A stretch of DNA of 64,000 nucleotides. It comes from Saururus chinensis (taxonomy: Eukaryota > Streptophyta > Magnoliopsida > Piperales > Saururaceae). Below are positions 45,461-56,640 of this stretch, one piece after another. Where the stretch lies: NCBI GenBank assembly GCA_035235625.1, contig CP141149.1, forward strand, positions 2,141,001-2,205,000, written 5' to 3'. The notes below the pieces were generated by a model. It had not been told where the DNA came from. It did no database searches and saw nothing but the letters and a program-made list of their open reading frames with translations. Both the position numbers and the translations under genes were made by a program. How positions within the stretch are numbered: position 1 is the first letter of the stretch; each line of letters starts with the position of its first letter.

Positions 45461-47280
45461 ATTTGCAGTAAGTTTTGGATATCGAAAGCAGTGTTCAGCC
45501 TTGGTTTCGTCAAAAGAAAAACTTTATTTATTATTTAAACTATTAGTTACTTGTACAACTGAAGCAAACAATCGTCACACACACATAATCCATTATGTGG
45601 ACCATCTAGAAAAATCAAATAAGAAATGTAAACATAATGTAGTATTACTTAGCTATAAATATAGATAATAATGATCATTTCCTTTCTATGTCACCTAGGG
45701 TACTTTCGCTAGCTCAAGACTGGTACATGAGCAGAGCTAGTTGGATATACGGGTAGTTTGGGAAATTGAAAGAAGTGTCCGGGCCTTTGTTGCCTCAAAA
45801 GAAAAACCTTATTTAATATCTAAGCTAGTAGTTATATATATAGCGGAAGAAAACAAATATGACATACACATAACCTATTATTGGAACAATATACACAAAT
45901 CAAATCACATATTGTAGTATTACTTCACTATAAATATAGAAAATATTTATCATTTATGTTTCAAATCTCCGACCTTGAAGGACTCCACTCCGGTACTTTC
46001 TCCAGCTTAGGACCAGTACCTGAGTTGAGCTAGTTGGATGTGAGGGTAGTTTGGGACAGCGAAAGCAGTTTTCGGGCCCTGGTTGCCTTAAATAAAAAAA
46101 CTTTTTTTTTAATATTTATGCTAGTAGTTGCGAATATAGATGATGCAAACAAACATCACATACACATACCCCATTATGGGAAAAATATAGAAAAATTAAA
46201 TCATAAATGTAAACATATTATTCTATTACTTTGAGAGAAATATAGAATATAATGATTGTTTATCTTTTAAGCCTCCAACCCTCAAGGATCCCACTCGGGT
46301 ACTTTCGCCAGCTCAAGACCTGTACCTGAATAGTGCTAGTTGGATATGCGGTTAGTTTGGGACAATGAAAGTGGTGTTCGGAACTTGGGTAACTCAAAAA
46401 ATAACTTCATTAAATAATTAAGCTAGTAGTTACCTATAAAGCCGGAGCAAACAAACTTAACATACACATAACCAATTATGGGGACAATATAGAAAATCAA
46501 ATAAAAGTTGTAAACATATTGTAGTATTACATACCTTTAAATATAGACAATAATGATAATTTCTTTTCTAAGGCACCTACCCTTACGTATCCTACTAGGG
46601 TACTTTTGTCAGCTGAAGATCGGTTCTTGAGCAGAGATAGTTGGATATACTGGTAGTTTTGGGAAAGTAGAAGAGGTGTTCGGGCCCTAGTTGCCTCAAA
46701 AGAAAAGCCTTATTTAATATTTAGGATTGTTGTTAAATAAATTGTCGAAGCAAACAAGCATCACAAACATCACAAACACTTAACCCCATTATTGGGGCAA
46801 TATGGACAAATCAAATAAGTAACGTAAACATATTATAGTGTTACTTAGCTATAATTACATAAAATATTAATCAGTTAACTTTAGGGCTCCTTCCCTAAAG
46901 AATGCCATTTGGGTATTTTATCTAGCTCGAAGCCAGTACATGAGCAGAGCTAGATGGATATGTGGGTAGTCTCAGACAATGAAAGCGGTGTTATGGCTCT
47001 TGATGCCTTAAAAGAAAAACTTTATTTAATATTTATGTTAGTTCTTGCCATTATAGATGAAGCGAACAAACATCAAATACTCATACCCCATTATGTCGAC
47101 AGTATAGAAAAATCAAGACAGAATGGTAAGCATATTGTGTAATTACTTAGATGTACATATAGAATATAATAATTGTTTCACTTTTAAGGATCCTTCTTTG
47201 AAAGATTCCTCCTATGTGGTTGGTTTGGGATAAGGAAAGTGGTGTTTGGGCCTTTGTTTCCTCAAAAGAAAAACTTTATT
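45461..47280 (+). repeat. Satellite array, segment 7 (about 6 units)
   Basis: Regular units. CTATAAAT landmarks at about 45653 and 45930; GGATCCCACT at about 46287. It stops in the AAACTTTATT landmark, where MULE 2 begins. Confidence 0.9.
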
Positions 47281-47569
47281 GAGTTTTTTCCCTATTGCCT
47301 AGCCAAAGAATGAAAAATTCCATATTCCATGGATTTTAAATAGAAATGTCATATGACATGTTTATGGACAAAATTTCCCTTAGGTTTCCACTATGTCATA
47401 TGCTATAAAGTATAGAGTAATAAATGGACACCAGAATAGTGTTGCACAGTTCCAATGTGGTGGGAGTCATCGGTGGCGAATGGAAGTCGCCAGTAGGAGG
47501 TGACCGGTGCTGACTCATCAGCAAGCATCGATGAACAAGAAAATAGCATTTTTTGACACCACAGACACT

Positions 47570-50500
47570 GTTTGAGTGCTCCAAAGGCTACATTTCGCAG
47601 AATTGATCCTTATTTTACACCGATCATAGATCGGATCGGTATTTGCATCTATTATAATGGAGAGGTAGCAATGTTGGCATGTATATTGGTGGAATGACAT
47701 AGTTGATGAACATTCATTTGTCGGTGAGCTTCGGCAAGCTACTGGGGAAGGTCCAAGCATGACTTTCCGTCAATGGTAATGTTAGTTTGAAGTATTTAAT
47801 TTCATCTTCCCAATCATCCATGATATATGAATTACAAGATGATGAGGACCTCCAATTAGTGTTCTCTATTTATAAGAAGGCGAATAAGGAGGTGTTATCA
47901 TTGTATGCCGAGATGAAAGAGCCCAACAACGGAAATAAATCACCATCACCATCCGGAGAAAGGAACCAGACATTCAATAGAGCTAAATCACTAATCGTAA
48001 TGGCTCAGCCTAGCTCTAATGTCGGATTTCATACCGAATTCAATGAAACATAGTTCACATTTGAAAATGTCAAGTAACAATGAAACTTTAGACTATACGC
48101 AATTGAACCCTTTCGTGTACTCGAGACCACAATATCGACCATATCGTGTTATGTTAAAATTATATCATGTGAAGAAATAAACACGATGTGTAATATTCGC
48201 ATTAGTAATTATACGACATACACATGCGATATATCAATTATGAGTTGCAGCATAGATATAATAACACAACATGCATTCATGTCGTGGTTTCGCTAACATA
48301 TTTTGATTTGTAAGCGTATTAACCGAATACATGATGTTGATTGATGTCACATTTTTTTAACACGATAATGTGCAATGTAGATTGGGAGAAATGGGAAACT
48401 TGCCCTCAACAAATCCATGCCAATCTTCTGTCACCAATCCAATGAGTATATAACCTGAAAAAGAAGTCAATCAGAATAGATCAAATGAATTGTCGCCAAC
48501 AATGGGTCGGACAAGGACTTCATTTAATAACTACAAAGCTCCATACAACCCTTATAATTACGATGGTGAAGAAGGCGAAGAAGTTAAAAATATGTGGAGT
48601 GAGTATCAGTGGTACGATAATGATATAGTTGGCATAGAAAGTATGTCTGACTACGAAGAATTTTAAAATAGTGAGGTTCATAGTAACACTGACGTTGAGG
48701 TGGAGGTTGATTGGGATACAGTCGATGATGTAAACACGTTGGAATTGATTATTGGTGAAGGCTAGCTAATGACATGCAGTTTGCAAGCTAAGGATTACCA
48801 GGAGGTCCTCGAATTGGGTGCACATTTTCTTAACCTGTTGCATTTCAAGAGTGTCTTGATCGACTTAGCAATAAAGGCGAATTTCATATACCGTGTTGTG
48901 ATTGAAAACAGGAATACGTATGCTACAAAGTGCTCTGATAATTTTTGTAATTGGTGCATAAGGGCTTCAAATATAGGAGATCATCTGACTGTCACAAGGG
49001 TAGTGCCGAATCATTCATGTGGAACCCAAAGGAAGTCAACTGACCATCCCCTGGCACCGCACCTTTGGATTGCGAGAAAATGTTATGGCCTGTTTATGAC
49101 TTAGTAGACATTACACCTAAGAGCATAGCACGTTATATTTCGAAACACTGGGGCATAACTGTGAACTACAAGAAATTATGGCATGCAAGTAATGCATGAG
49201 ACTACTCAAAGTGTTGATTTAGTGTCATGATATATCAGTCTAACATGTTATCATTTACACACTTATAATACAGTCGCATTTTGTGCTCACACGATATACG
49301 TAAATATCATGTTAACATGAACATAATCAGTCATCTTGCATGGATTCTGATAACACGACTACAAACAATGTCATGTGATTGGGAACATAATGTAAGCCAA
49401 TGTTGTATCACATTTACTAAATCGTATTTGGTCATGCTGGTAAATCACTAACTGATTTGATAGATGGGGACCCAAACAAATCCTACCGCACACTTCCTGC
49501 TTACGGAAGGCAAATAGAATATATAAATCCGGGAAGTGTAGTTGTTCTAGTGAGATCATGTAATATTCCCGGACCTATAGGTGGGTACAATTTTAAAAGA
49601 GTATTTTGGATTTTTGGTCCCATTGTGAGAACTTTCAGAACAACACTAAGGCCGTTGCTAATGGTAGATGCAACTTTCTTGAAAGGAAAATATCTTGGAC
49701 AACTATTGTTAGCAACTTCACTAGACGGGAACAATACTAAGTTGTATGTTGCATTTGTAGTGGTTGATAGTGAGTGTGAGAAAACATGCTACTAGTTTCT
49801 TGAGTTGCTTAGAAATCATCTATTCTTTGATCCTCTAGCTGAGTTGGATACAATCATTTCTAATAGATAGAAGGGATTGGAAAATGTTGTTAAGTTGTTT
49901 TACCCATCTATACACCACAGATATTGCATTCGTCACATGGCAGCAAATATGTTGGATAGATTCAAGGACAACTAACTAAAGAACAAGCTCCATGTTGCAG
50001 CCGAAACTTTCAGACAGAATGTGTATGATGAGACAATGTACAACATTAAAGAACATAATCTTGATGCATATGCTTGGCTAAATAAGATAGGTTTGGAGAA
50101 CTGGGCCAATGTCGCATTTTCAAAGAAAAGATATGGGATCCTCAGCTCAAATAGGTCTGAAAGTGTAATTGCATTGTAAAATAAAAACTAGATCGATGCC
50201 TATAACTCAGTTAATTGAGCACATAGGGGAGCACACAACGACATTATTTAAAAAACATCGGACGGATAGACAAGATATAATGGAAGAGTTTACCTCATTT
50301 GCCCACAAACACATCGAAAACAGGCAAGAAGAAGTAAGGAATATGATTATATTGTTTGTGTCAATGAATGAATTCCTTGTTAACTCACTATATCACTAGG
50401 TACATTTCATTCATATGGAGTTGCACATAGCGTGTGTACGTTTATGTGTGAGTCGTTTGTATCATGTTAGTGTATACACGTTATTTTCATTTATCATGTA

Positions 50501-51000
50501 AGTCAATACGATTAACATAACGGTCATATGATACATCGTGTAATCGATGGCATGACAGTTATGTTTATCGTGAGCTCATACACACAATATTTTCTTCACA
50601 TGATGTGGTAAACCTGGTTGATCGTACCTACACATGTGGAAAGTTTCAACATCTGGGGCTACCATATAAGCATTTAATTGCAACAATCGATAATAGACAC
50701 TTCTATGTGTCTGAGTATGTGAAAGATGGTACTCTACTGAATTGCATAACAAGACCTATCGAGAGCCATTACACCCAACGAAGGATAGGCACTAGTGGGC
50801 ACTAGCTGGAGATGCCTATATTCAGCCTACCTATCCCACAGAAGCAGCAGGGGTTTCAATGAAAAAATTGGTTAGTCACTACAAAATGTTAAAGTCCCAC
50901 AAAAATGTGGAACATGCGGTCAGTTGGCTAACAACCGTAAATGATGTACCAGCGCACAAGGGGGACCTCCCAATGTGGTTGATGTCCCAACGACAAGCCG
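47570..51000 (+). pseudogene. mudrA-like: MuDR-type transposase of MULE 2
   Basis: Segments: N-terminal PB1-like domain at about 47570-48130 (YLISSSQSSMIYELQDDEDL); acidic linker and MuDR DNA-binding domain at 48390-49190 (IDLAIKANFIYRVVIENRNT, CSDNFCNWCIRASN); MULE domain at 49440-50390 with the first catalytic Asp (LMVDATFLKGKY, GAT at 49667), the second position reading ISNR (Asn in place of Asp, followed by a TAG), CIRHMAANM, and the NRSES motif that carries the Glu; SWIM region at 50605-50700 reading YTCGKFQHLGLPYKH, so two zinc ligands are Tyr; a decayed knuckle at about 50902-50946 in which His is Asn. Intervening segments (48140-48370, 49200-49400, 50400-50600) are intron-like and full of ACACGAT motifs. 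Confidence 0.85.
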
Positions 51001-51419
51001 GAGGAGGTCAAATATAGAGTACGCAAATGACATAAGGTAGGGGAGCATTGATTAGGGTTACATTTTCTACCCCCATTTTTCAACTGAAATTTTTGTATAT
51101 GCATCGTGTTATCAACAACACGTAGTATGTAAGTAACATGTTTTAAAAACACAAAATGTTGTATAGATGGGTATACTGTATATTTGTATTGTGTAATTGG
51201 CAACATGTCGAAAAGGGGTTACTTGTTACTAATTACGCGATAAGAATAAATATTAGTAAATTATTTTGACATGCGTTTCCATTGATTACACAATATTGGT
51301 CATTTTGTGTGTTTGAACACACGATAATTGCATAATATTAACGACCGAATTCTTGATGTATCATTCCTGAAGCATCACAACAATGTCTGCTATATCAATA
51401 ACCTCCATAACCCGGCGGT

Positions 51420-52500
51420 TCATAACCCTGCCTATATATATTAGGGTTTGTAGAATGCTTGCCCACTGATGTTCGGCATTGAGACAAATTCTTCTGGAGA
51501 TTGCTTTTGGGCTTGATGGCAAATCTTCCCCCATCAGATATGGTGCTCAACTACATCTGGTTGGAGAAGAACACGTTCAAGCGTTATTGCAATGTCGCAA
51601 ATGTTCTGTCCCATTGCATTGGATCGGTCCTCACGAGATATATTTTTGTTACCTTTTCCCATTCATAGGTATTGTAGCATATTTGAGGAGTTTGTAGGGA
51701 AATCGCTTGCACAATGATGTTCTTCATGGAGACAGATCATTTGGGAGATTGCTTTGGCGGTGGCTGGTGAATTGCCCCTCCATCGGATATGGTCCTCACC
51801 TATATTTGATGGAGGGAATTCACTACACAACAATATATCAATGTCTCAAATGATCTATCACATTAGCGACATATCTGTCATCAACATCCTCCGAAGTGGT
51901 CGTCCATATTGTTATCTTATTTGGTCCTCTTTGAAAAATGTTATGTGACCAGCCTCTTATTTGGTTTGCTATGTATTTTGTAAATATTTTATACATAAAA
52001 AATATTCATAACAGCTTTTTTTATTTCTATTTAGTGTTGTGTTCCAATAGATTTTATATTGCAATGAAGACAAACGACAGAACATTAGGTTGTCAGTTCG
52101 AATAGACGACTGGCTTGTAACTCGTGTTCTTAGTAGAAGTACGATAGATATATTGGGCGTCTATTCAGACACATGAAAGATATATTGGTCATATGTTCGA
52201 ACACATGAAATAAAGGGCAAGCGCACTGAACCTCCTGGTTCAACCCGAACCTGCTAGTGCAGGCCGAAACTTCTCATTTGGGTCGCCAACCCTACGGGTT
52301 CAAGGACAATAGAACTTTCTTGTGCAGCCGAACCATCGGGTTTGGGCTGGCTATCCTGTCAGTTTTGTGTTGTATGAACCTTCTTGATCTTGGCTCACTA
52401 CATATTAGGATTAGGGTTCAGGCTCGGACAGCATGTGGTCAGCTCTAAGACGGATCATTCGGGAGATTGCTTTAGCATCGGATGATGAACGCATCCAAAA
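51420..52500. repeat. Shared module behind MULE 2 transposase
   Basis: Copies of the module described for MULE 1 at about 51465-51600, 51719-51872 and, partially, 52430-52490. On the minus strand the second reads SPATAKAISQMICLHEE; on the plus strand IIWEIALAVAGEL. The first two are preceded on the plus strand by CTATATATATTAGGGTT or a short spacer, the third by ATATTAGGATTAGGG. The order of flanking blocks (for example GTCATCAACATCCTC at 51879 and at 40926) is the same as in MULE 1. Confidence 0.65.
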
Positions 52501-53111
52501 TATCATAACGGTTGTGTGTCTACAAGTATTAATGCTATGATTGTATGCTTACTAACACGATTTGAAAATGATCATAAGTTAGGAGACACAACTGACTACT
52601 GCTTCATGTAAAAACATGTTCTTCATACAATCATACGTAGTAGATGCCGTGTATTCGTTATATAACACAACCTAAGTGGCTATCGTAAGAAATATTATAC
52701 GATTAGTTGATGGTTTCTTCCTTATCCTGTTTTCTATGACACGACATTGGTACATATTATTTGATCGAATAGATGCCACATGGCTCAATACGACTTTGTG
52801 TAAAAACAAACATGATGCTACGGCTTAGGGATTTATGTTGCTGATCCTGGTACATTGTGCTGATTTTGGTTTTAGGGCAGCTATAGGTTGCTGCTTCTGG
52901 AATGGTTTAGCCATTTTTGAAGGTTTTCTATGAAATTATTGCATGATAAAGAGATGATTGAACAATAAGAACAAAAGCAAGTGAACTTAGGCAGTTGTGA
53001 AATGTTAAAGAATAACAAGAAATGCAATATAATTGTTCAATTTTGTCAGTTATTCAATCGTGTGAGTTATAACACGATAGCGTTTAAACCATAATGAGCA
53101 ATGAAACGATA

Positions 53112-53636
53112 TTACCTCCTTGTTATGCACTCTTGCTTTAACATGGATAGGTAGTCGGTGAAGAGGAGCGTTTCTACGGGCCACGACTTGTATGGGTTCA
53201 ACAGAAATTCCATGATAATGTCCTTTTCTAACTCCTTCTGAAGGTCAATGTGGAACACCAACTTTGTGTCAAGATAGTCTTTTGGCTGCAGACTGAGCTC
53301 CTCTGTATTCATCTTCATCGGAGCCTCCTCTTTGACCTCTATCACAATGCAGATACTCTCTAGTACTTCCTCATCATCTGGAGGAGTATTCGATAAAGTG
53401 CTACCACTAGAGCCAGTGGTTGAGCCCGCTGGTTTCGAGGTAGGAGACTTTGGATGTACTGGCCAGATAATGTATGGGCTAGGGACTGATACCAGAGGAA
53501 CTTCGTCACTAGTCTTCTCTAAGCACTTGAAACTTTCTCTTCTTGCCTTGTCTTTCTCTCCTTCTAGTCTTCTACAAGCATATCTTATTGTCTTGACTTT
53601 GGCCATGTGGAAGCCTTTAATTTTCCATTTAAGCAT
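53112..53636 (-). other. 174-codon open frame of unknown nature
   Basis: It starts MLKWKIKGFHMAKVKTI. The first ~45 residues (to SFKCLEKT) match, at the DNA level, the Sirevirus-like LTR sequence repeated at 54340-54480, so that part is LTR-derived. The rest is Pro/Ser-rich and then acidic (GSTTGSSGSTLSNTPPDDEE), with a hydrophobic/charged C-terminus ending KQECITRR. The stop is followed by GAGGTAATATCG, so a splice donor just before the stop is possible. I do not recognise a domain. It may be a chance frame or an exon of a chimeric transcript. Confidence 0.3.
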
Positions 53637-55144
53637 GCTACAACTGCTCTTTGAATACTCTGTGTATTAGCTTCTTCAGTTGTGGATTATCGCCATCAAT
53701 TCACCATGGATCTTCAATGAAAATCTCAAGTAAATTCTCCTTTGGAAAATAATAAGAAAAGGTGTGAACACTTTTTTTCTTTTTTCTCCTCTAGATTTTC
53801 CTCTATGAAATTTCATGATTTCATTGTCCTTATATAGCTTAGTAAGTCAGTTTAACACTTGTACTTAAAGAAGGAATGAAATTGAAATCGAAAGATCTTA
53901 ATTTACGTAACTAGTCCTTGTAACAATCAATTGTTCTAAGTAGTGATCGATCGGTCACTATTTTTAATGTGAGAGTGTAATTTACGTCTAATCGACTTAG
54001 TAGACAACTAGATTGCTCTTAAAACTAGTACTTTCCACAAGAATTAAAAGTTCTAGCCTCTGTGCACAAAATCTATTTATTAGGCAGAAATGACTAAAAC
54101 TTAAATTTCTCTCAAAATCTCACTCTCGAATTATCAATCAATCAAGCAAGCAATCCACACCTGAACACAAAAATTTACTTAGAAAACCCCAACTAGGCTA
54201 AAAAAACCACGACAGTTTCAAAGGAACCAAATTAATGCAGTAAAAACCACACTTTTACATAGACATAAGTAAACCACCAACCTTGTTTAGACTTTAACAC
54301 ACACCCCTCTTGTTTAGATCGTTGTTGCTGGCCTTCAAGTCTTCTCCAAGCACTTGAAACTTTCTCCTAATTGCCTTGTCTCTATCTCCTTCTAGTCTTC
54401 AAAAAGTACCTCTTGCATTTGTCCTTAAGGAAATCTTCAATCTAACATTGAAGGCATGTTGCAACTCATCTTTCAATACTCTATGTATGAGCTTCTTCAG
54501 TTTTGGATTATTGTCTTCAATTCACCAAGGATCTTCAATAAAAAGCTCAAGTGAATTCTCTTTTGGAAAACGATAACCATGGGTGTGAAACCTCTTTCTC
54601 CTCAAGGTTTTCCTCTCTTCAATTTCGTGATTTCATTACCCTTATTAGCTCAACAAGTCGGTTTAGAACTTGTACTTGAATAAGGAATGAAATGGAAATC
54701 GGAAGGTCTTAAATCAGATAAAATATTCTTGAAACAATTGATTGTTGTGAAGAGCAATCGATCTATCACTATTTTTAAAGTTTATGATTCTTCCAACAAT
54801 CGATTGATTGTGGAAGCGATTGATCTAAAACTCTTAGCTTCATTTTGAACAAGGCTGAATCAAAAAGCAATTGATCGTTTTATCCTTCACATTTTGCAAC
54901 GATCTATCATTCTGTCGATTTTTTTATATTTTTGTCCTTAAAACCTTCTAAAATCTTCGGTCCTTCACCTTGATCAACAAGAACACATCTGCTCCTATTT
55001 TTCATGTATGTCAATTAAAAAATTAACTTGACCACAATAACTTAAAACCAGACTCTAAGATTCAATATATACATACGGTTTCTTGACATAATTTTTACAA
55101 AAAAGTTAGCAAATAAACTAAGCATATGACTTATATGTTCTACA
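53637..55144 (-). repeat. Sirevirus-like copia LTR sequence, partly duplicated
   Basis: Minus strand. It begins TGTAGAACAT at 55144, directly after the purine tract AAAGGGGGAGAT. Within it are CAATCGATTG-type motifs (54785-54830), a CAAGTACAAGTTC block and, at about 54180-54290, a GTGGTTTTT / GGGGTTTTCTAAGTAAA section like the R-U5 part of Sirevirus LTRs. About 54340-54760 is repeated at about 53510-53930 (CTTCAATTCACC, TTCATGATTTCATT landmarks, ~830-bp offset), with a TATATAAGG box at about 53837. The exact LTR ends and number of copies are unclear. Confidence 0.45.
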
Positions 55145-56640
55145 ATCTCCCCCTTTAGCTATTTCTTGTAAAAACACTACATATTTAAAAATCAAACTAA
55201 AGTTACAGCTTTTGACATTGTGCCTTGACTTTATATTTGTACATAATAACTTGACATGACAAAGACACAACATAGACTTAATTAGCTTAAACTCATTAAT
55301 TAGGAATTGAGCTTGAAAAGCCTTGAATAAACTTGTATTTAACTTGCACACTTAAAATCAAATTGATTTACATAGCATTGTCCAATTAATTATAAAGATA
55401 AGTAGCTTGATTTTTGTTAATCATTCTCCCCCATTTTAGACATAAATTGACAAAAAGTGTAACAATTAATAAAAAATAACAATAATAGCTCCATCAAGTT
55501 ATAATCATCACCTAAAGACATGAAAGCAAATGAAATCAACACATGTCCAAATCATATTCCCTAATAAATTTAGTTTCAACACTATATATCATGATCATAT
55601 TGAAACATAAATGAACTGAACAAGTTTTAAAACAAGGAATACATGAAAAGTGATAAAAAAATAAACACATCAATCATCATCTCCACTGTGCTCCCCCTCA
55701 CTGTTTGCACGATGGAGGCGAGATATGATCAAGTGATCAAGCGATCAAGCTTAGTAAATCTATGTAACAAAACATCTTGGACCACTCTAAACTCTCTCAT
55801 TGTCACTAATCAATCATCATCTATTGGTGAGATAGTATTGAAACTGATCAAGCGATCAAGCTGCATGTGTCTTATCTACTGAATCCTAATCTCCCTGGGG
55901 CTCATGATCATCACCCTAATGGTGAGATAACATTCACCAAACCACTGCAAGGCCAATAGACTATCTTGGATATTGCCACATGCACTACTATAAATATCCG
56001 ACATTGAATGTATGGATATGGTAGCATCTCATGAGTGTGGCCATGCAAGAACTCCATAATCCTACCAAAAATTATAGAAGGTAAATTAAGCTCTAAATAA
56101 TGTTGGTCTGGGAGGTGTAGTAATTTGGCATTGTCCTAGGAGGTGTAGTAACTTGGCATTGTTGTCCTATCCACTCACTCCTTTGTAGCACTCCACACAT
56201 CATACTGAGCAATCACATGAAGTAAATGAAAGATCTCAAGCTCTAGACCTTGTGGAAATCCATGTAAAGTGGTGGAAAGATCCAATGAATGGAAATGTGA
56301 GCTCTCTCCTCTCATATCCAATAACATTAGTAATGACATCAGGTGTCACTCCTTGAGCTCCTTCAACAACTCCTATTAGTGCACCATCGTCCTCCAAAAG
56401 GTGTGATGCAAACCACTACCTAACTTGACTAGGGTAGACTAACTGTCCTGAGGTGGAAATGGTAGAAAATTAATCCATCTAGTATGGTCCTGCCTCAATC
56501 TAGATACAATCTCTAAGGGAATTAAACTACACTCTGCTCACATCTAATCTGTCTAACCTAATCTAAACCACAACTAGAGGATCCTTGGTGCTTGATTCGA
56601 TAGTCTTCTGCTTCTTTGCTCTCCCCATCTAGATTAATGG
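55145..56640 (-). pseudogene. Sirevirus-like 3' internal remnant, possible env-position ORF
   Basis: Minus strand. Three purine tracts lie at 55145-55156, about 55428-55440 (AAAATGGGGGAGA) and about 55690-55702 (GAGGGGGAGCAC). Repeated polypurine tracts upstream of the 3' LTR are a known signature of Sireviruses. Upstream, a decayed frame starts near 56627 (MGRAKKQKTIESSTKDPLVV) and can be followed with many stops (LLEDDGALIGVVEGAQGVTP, VIGYERRELTFPFIGSFHHF) to about 55900. Sireviruses may carry an envelope-like ORF here; I cannot confirm that identity. Short direct repeats: GATCAAGTG/GATCAAGCG at 55726-55751 and a 31-bp pair near 56110-56160. Confidence 0.4.

Larger units (their letters stand above)
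47281..53110 (+). mobile_element. MULE 2 (sister of MULE 1)
   Basis: It starts GAGTTTTTTC, and the first ~200 bp match MULE 1 with scattered changes. It holds a more complete but mutated transposase and a 3' region with the shared module. The right end is not defined; MULE-type ACACGAT motifs are still present at about 53060-53110. No terminal inverted repeat matching the left end was found by eye. Confidence 0.75.

Noticed and set aside
3000..47280. CRISPR-like array
   Set aside because: Repeats are about 310 bp, diverged and contiguous, without spacers; this is eukaryotic satellite DNA.
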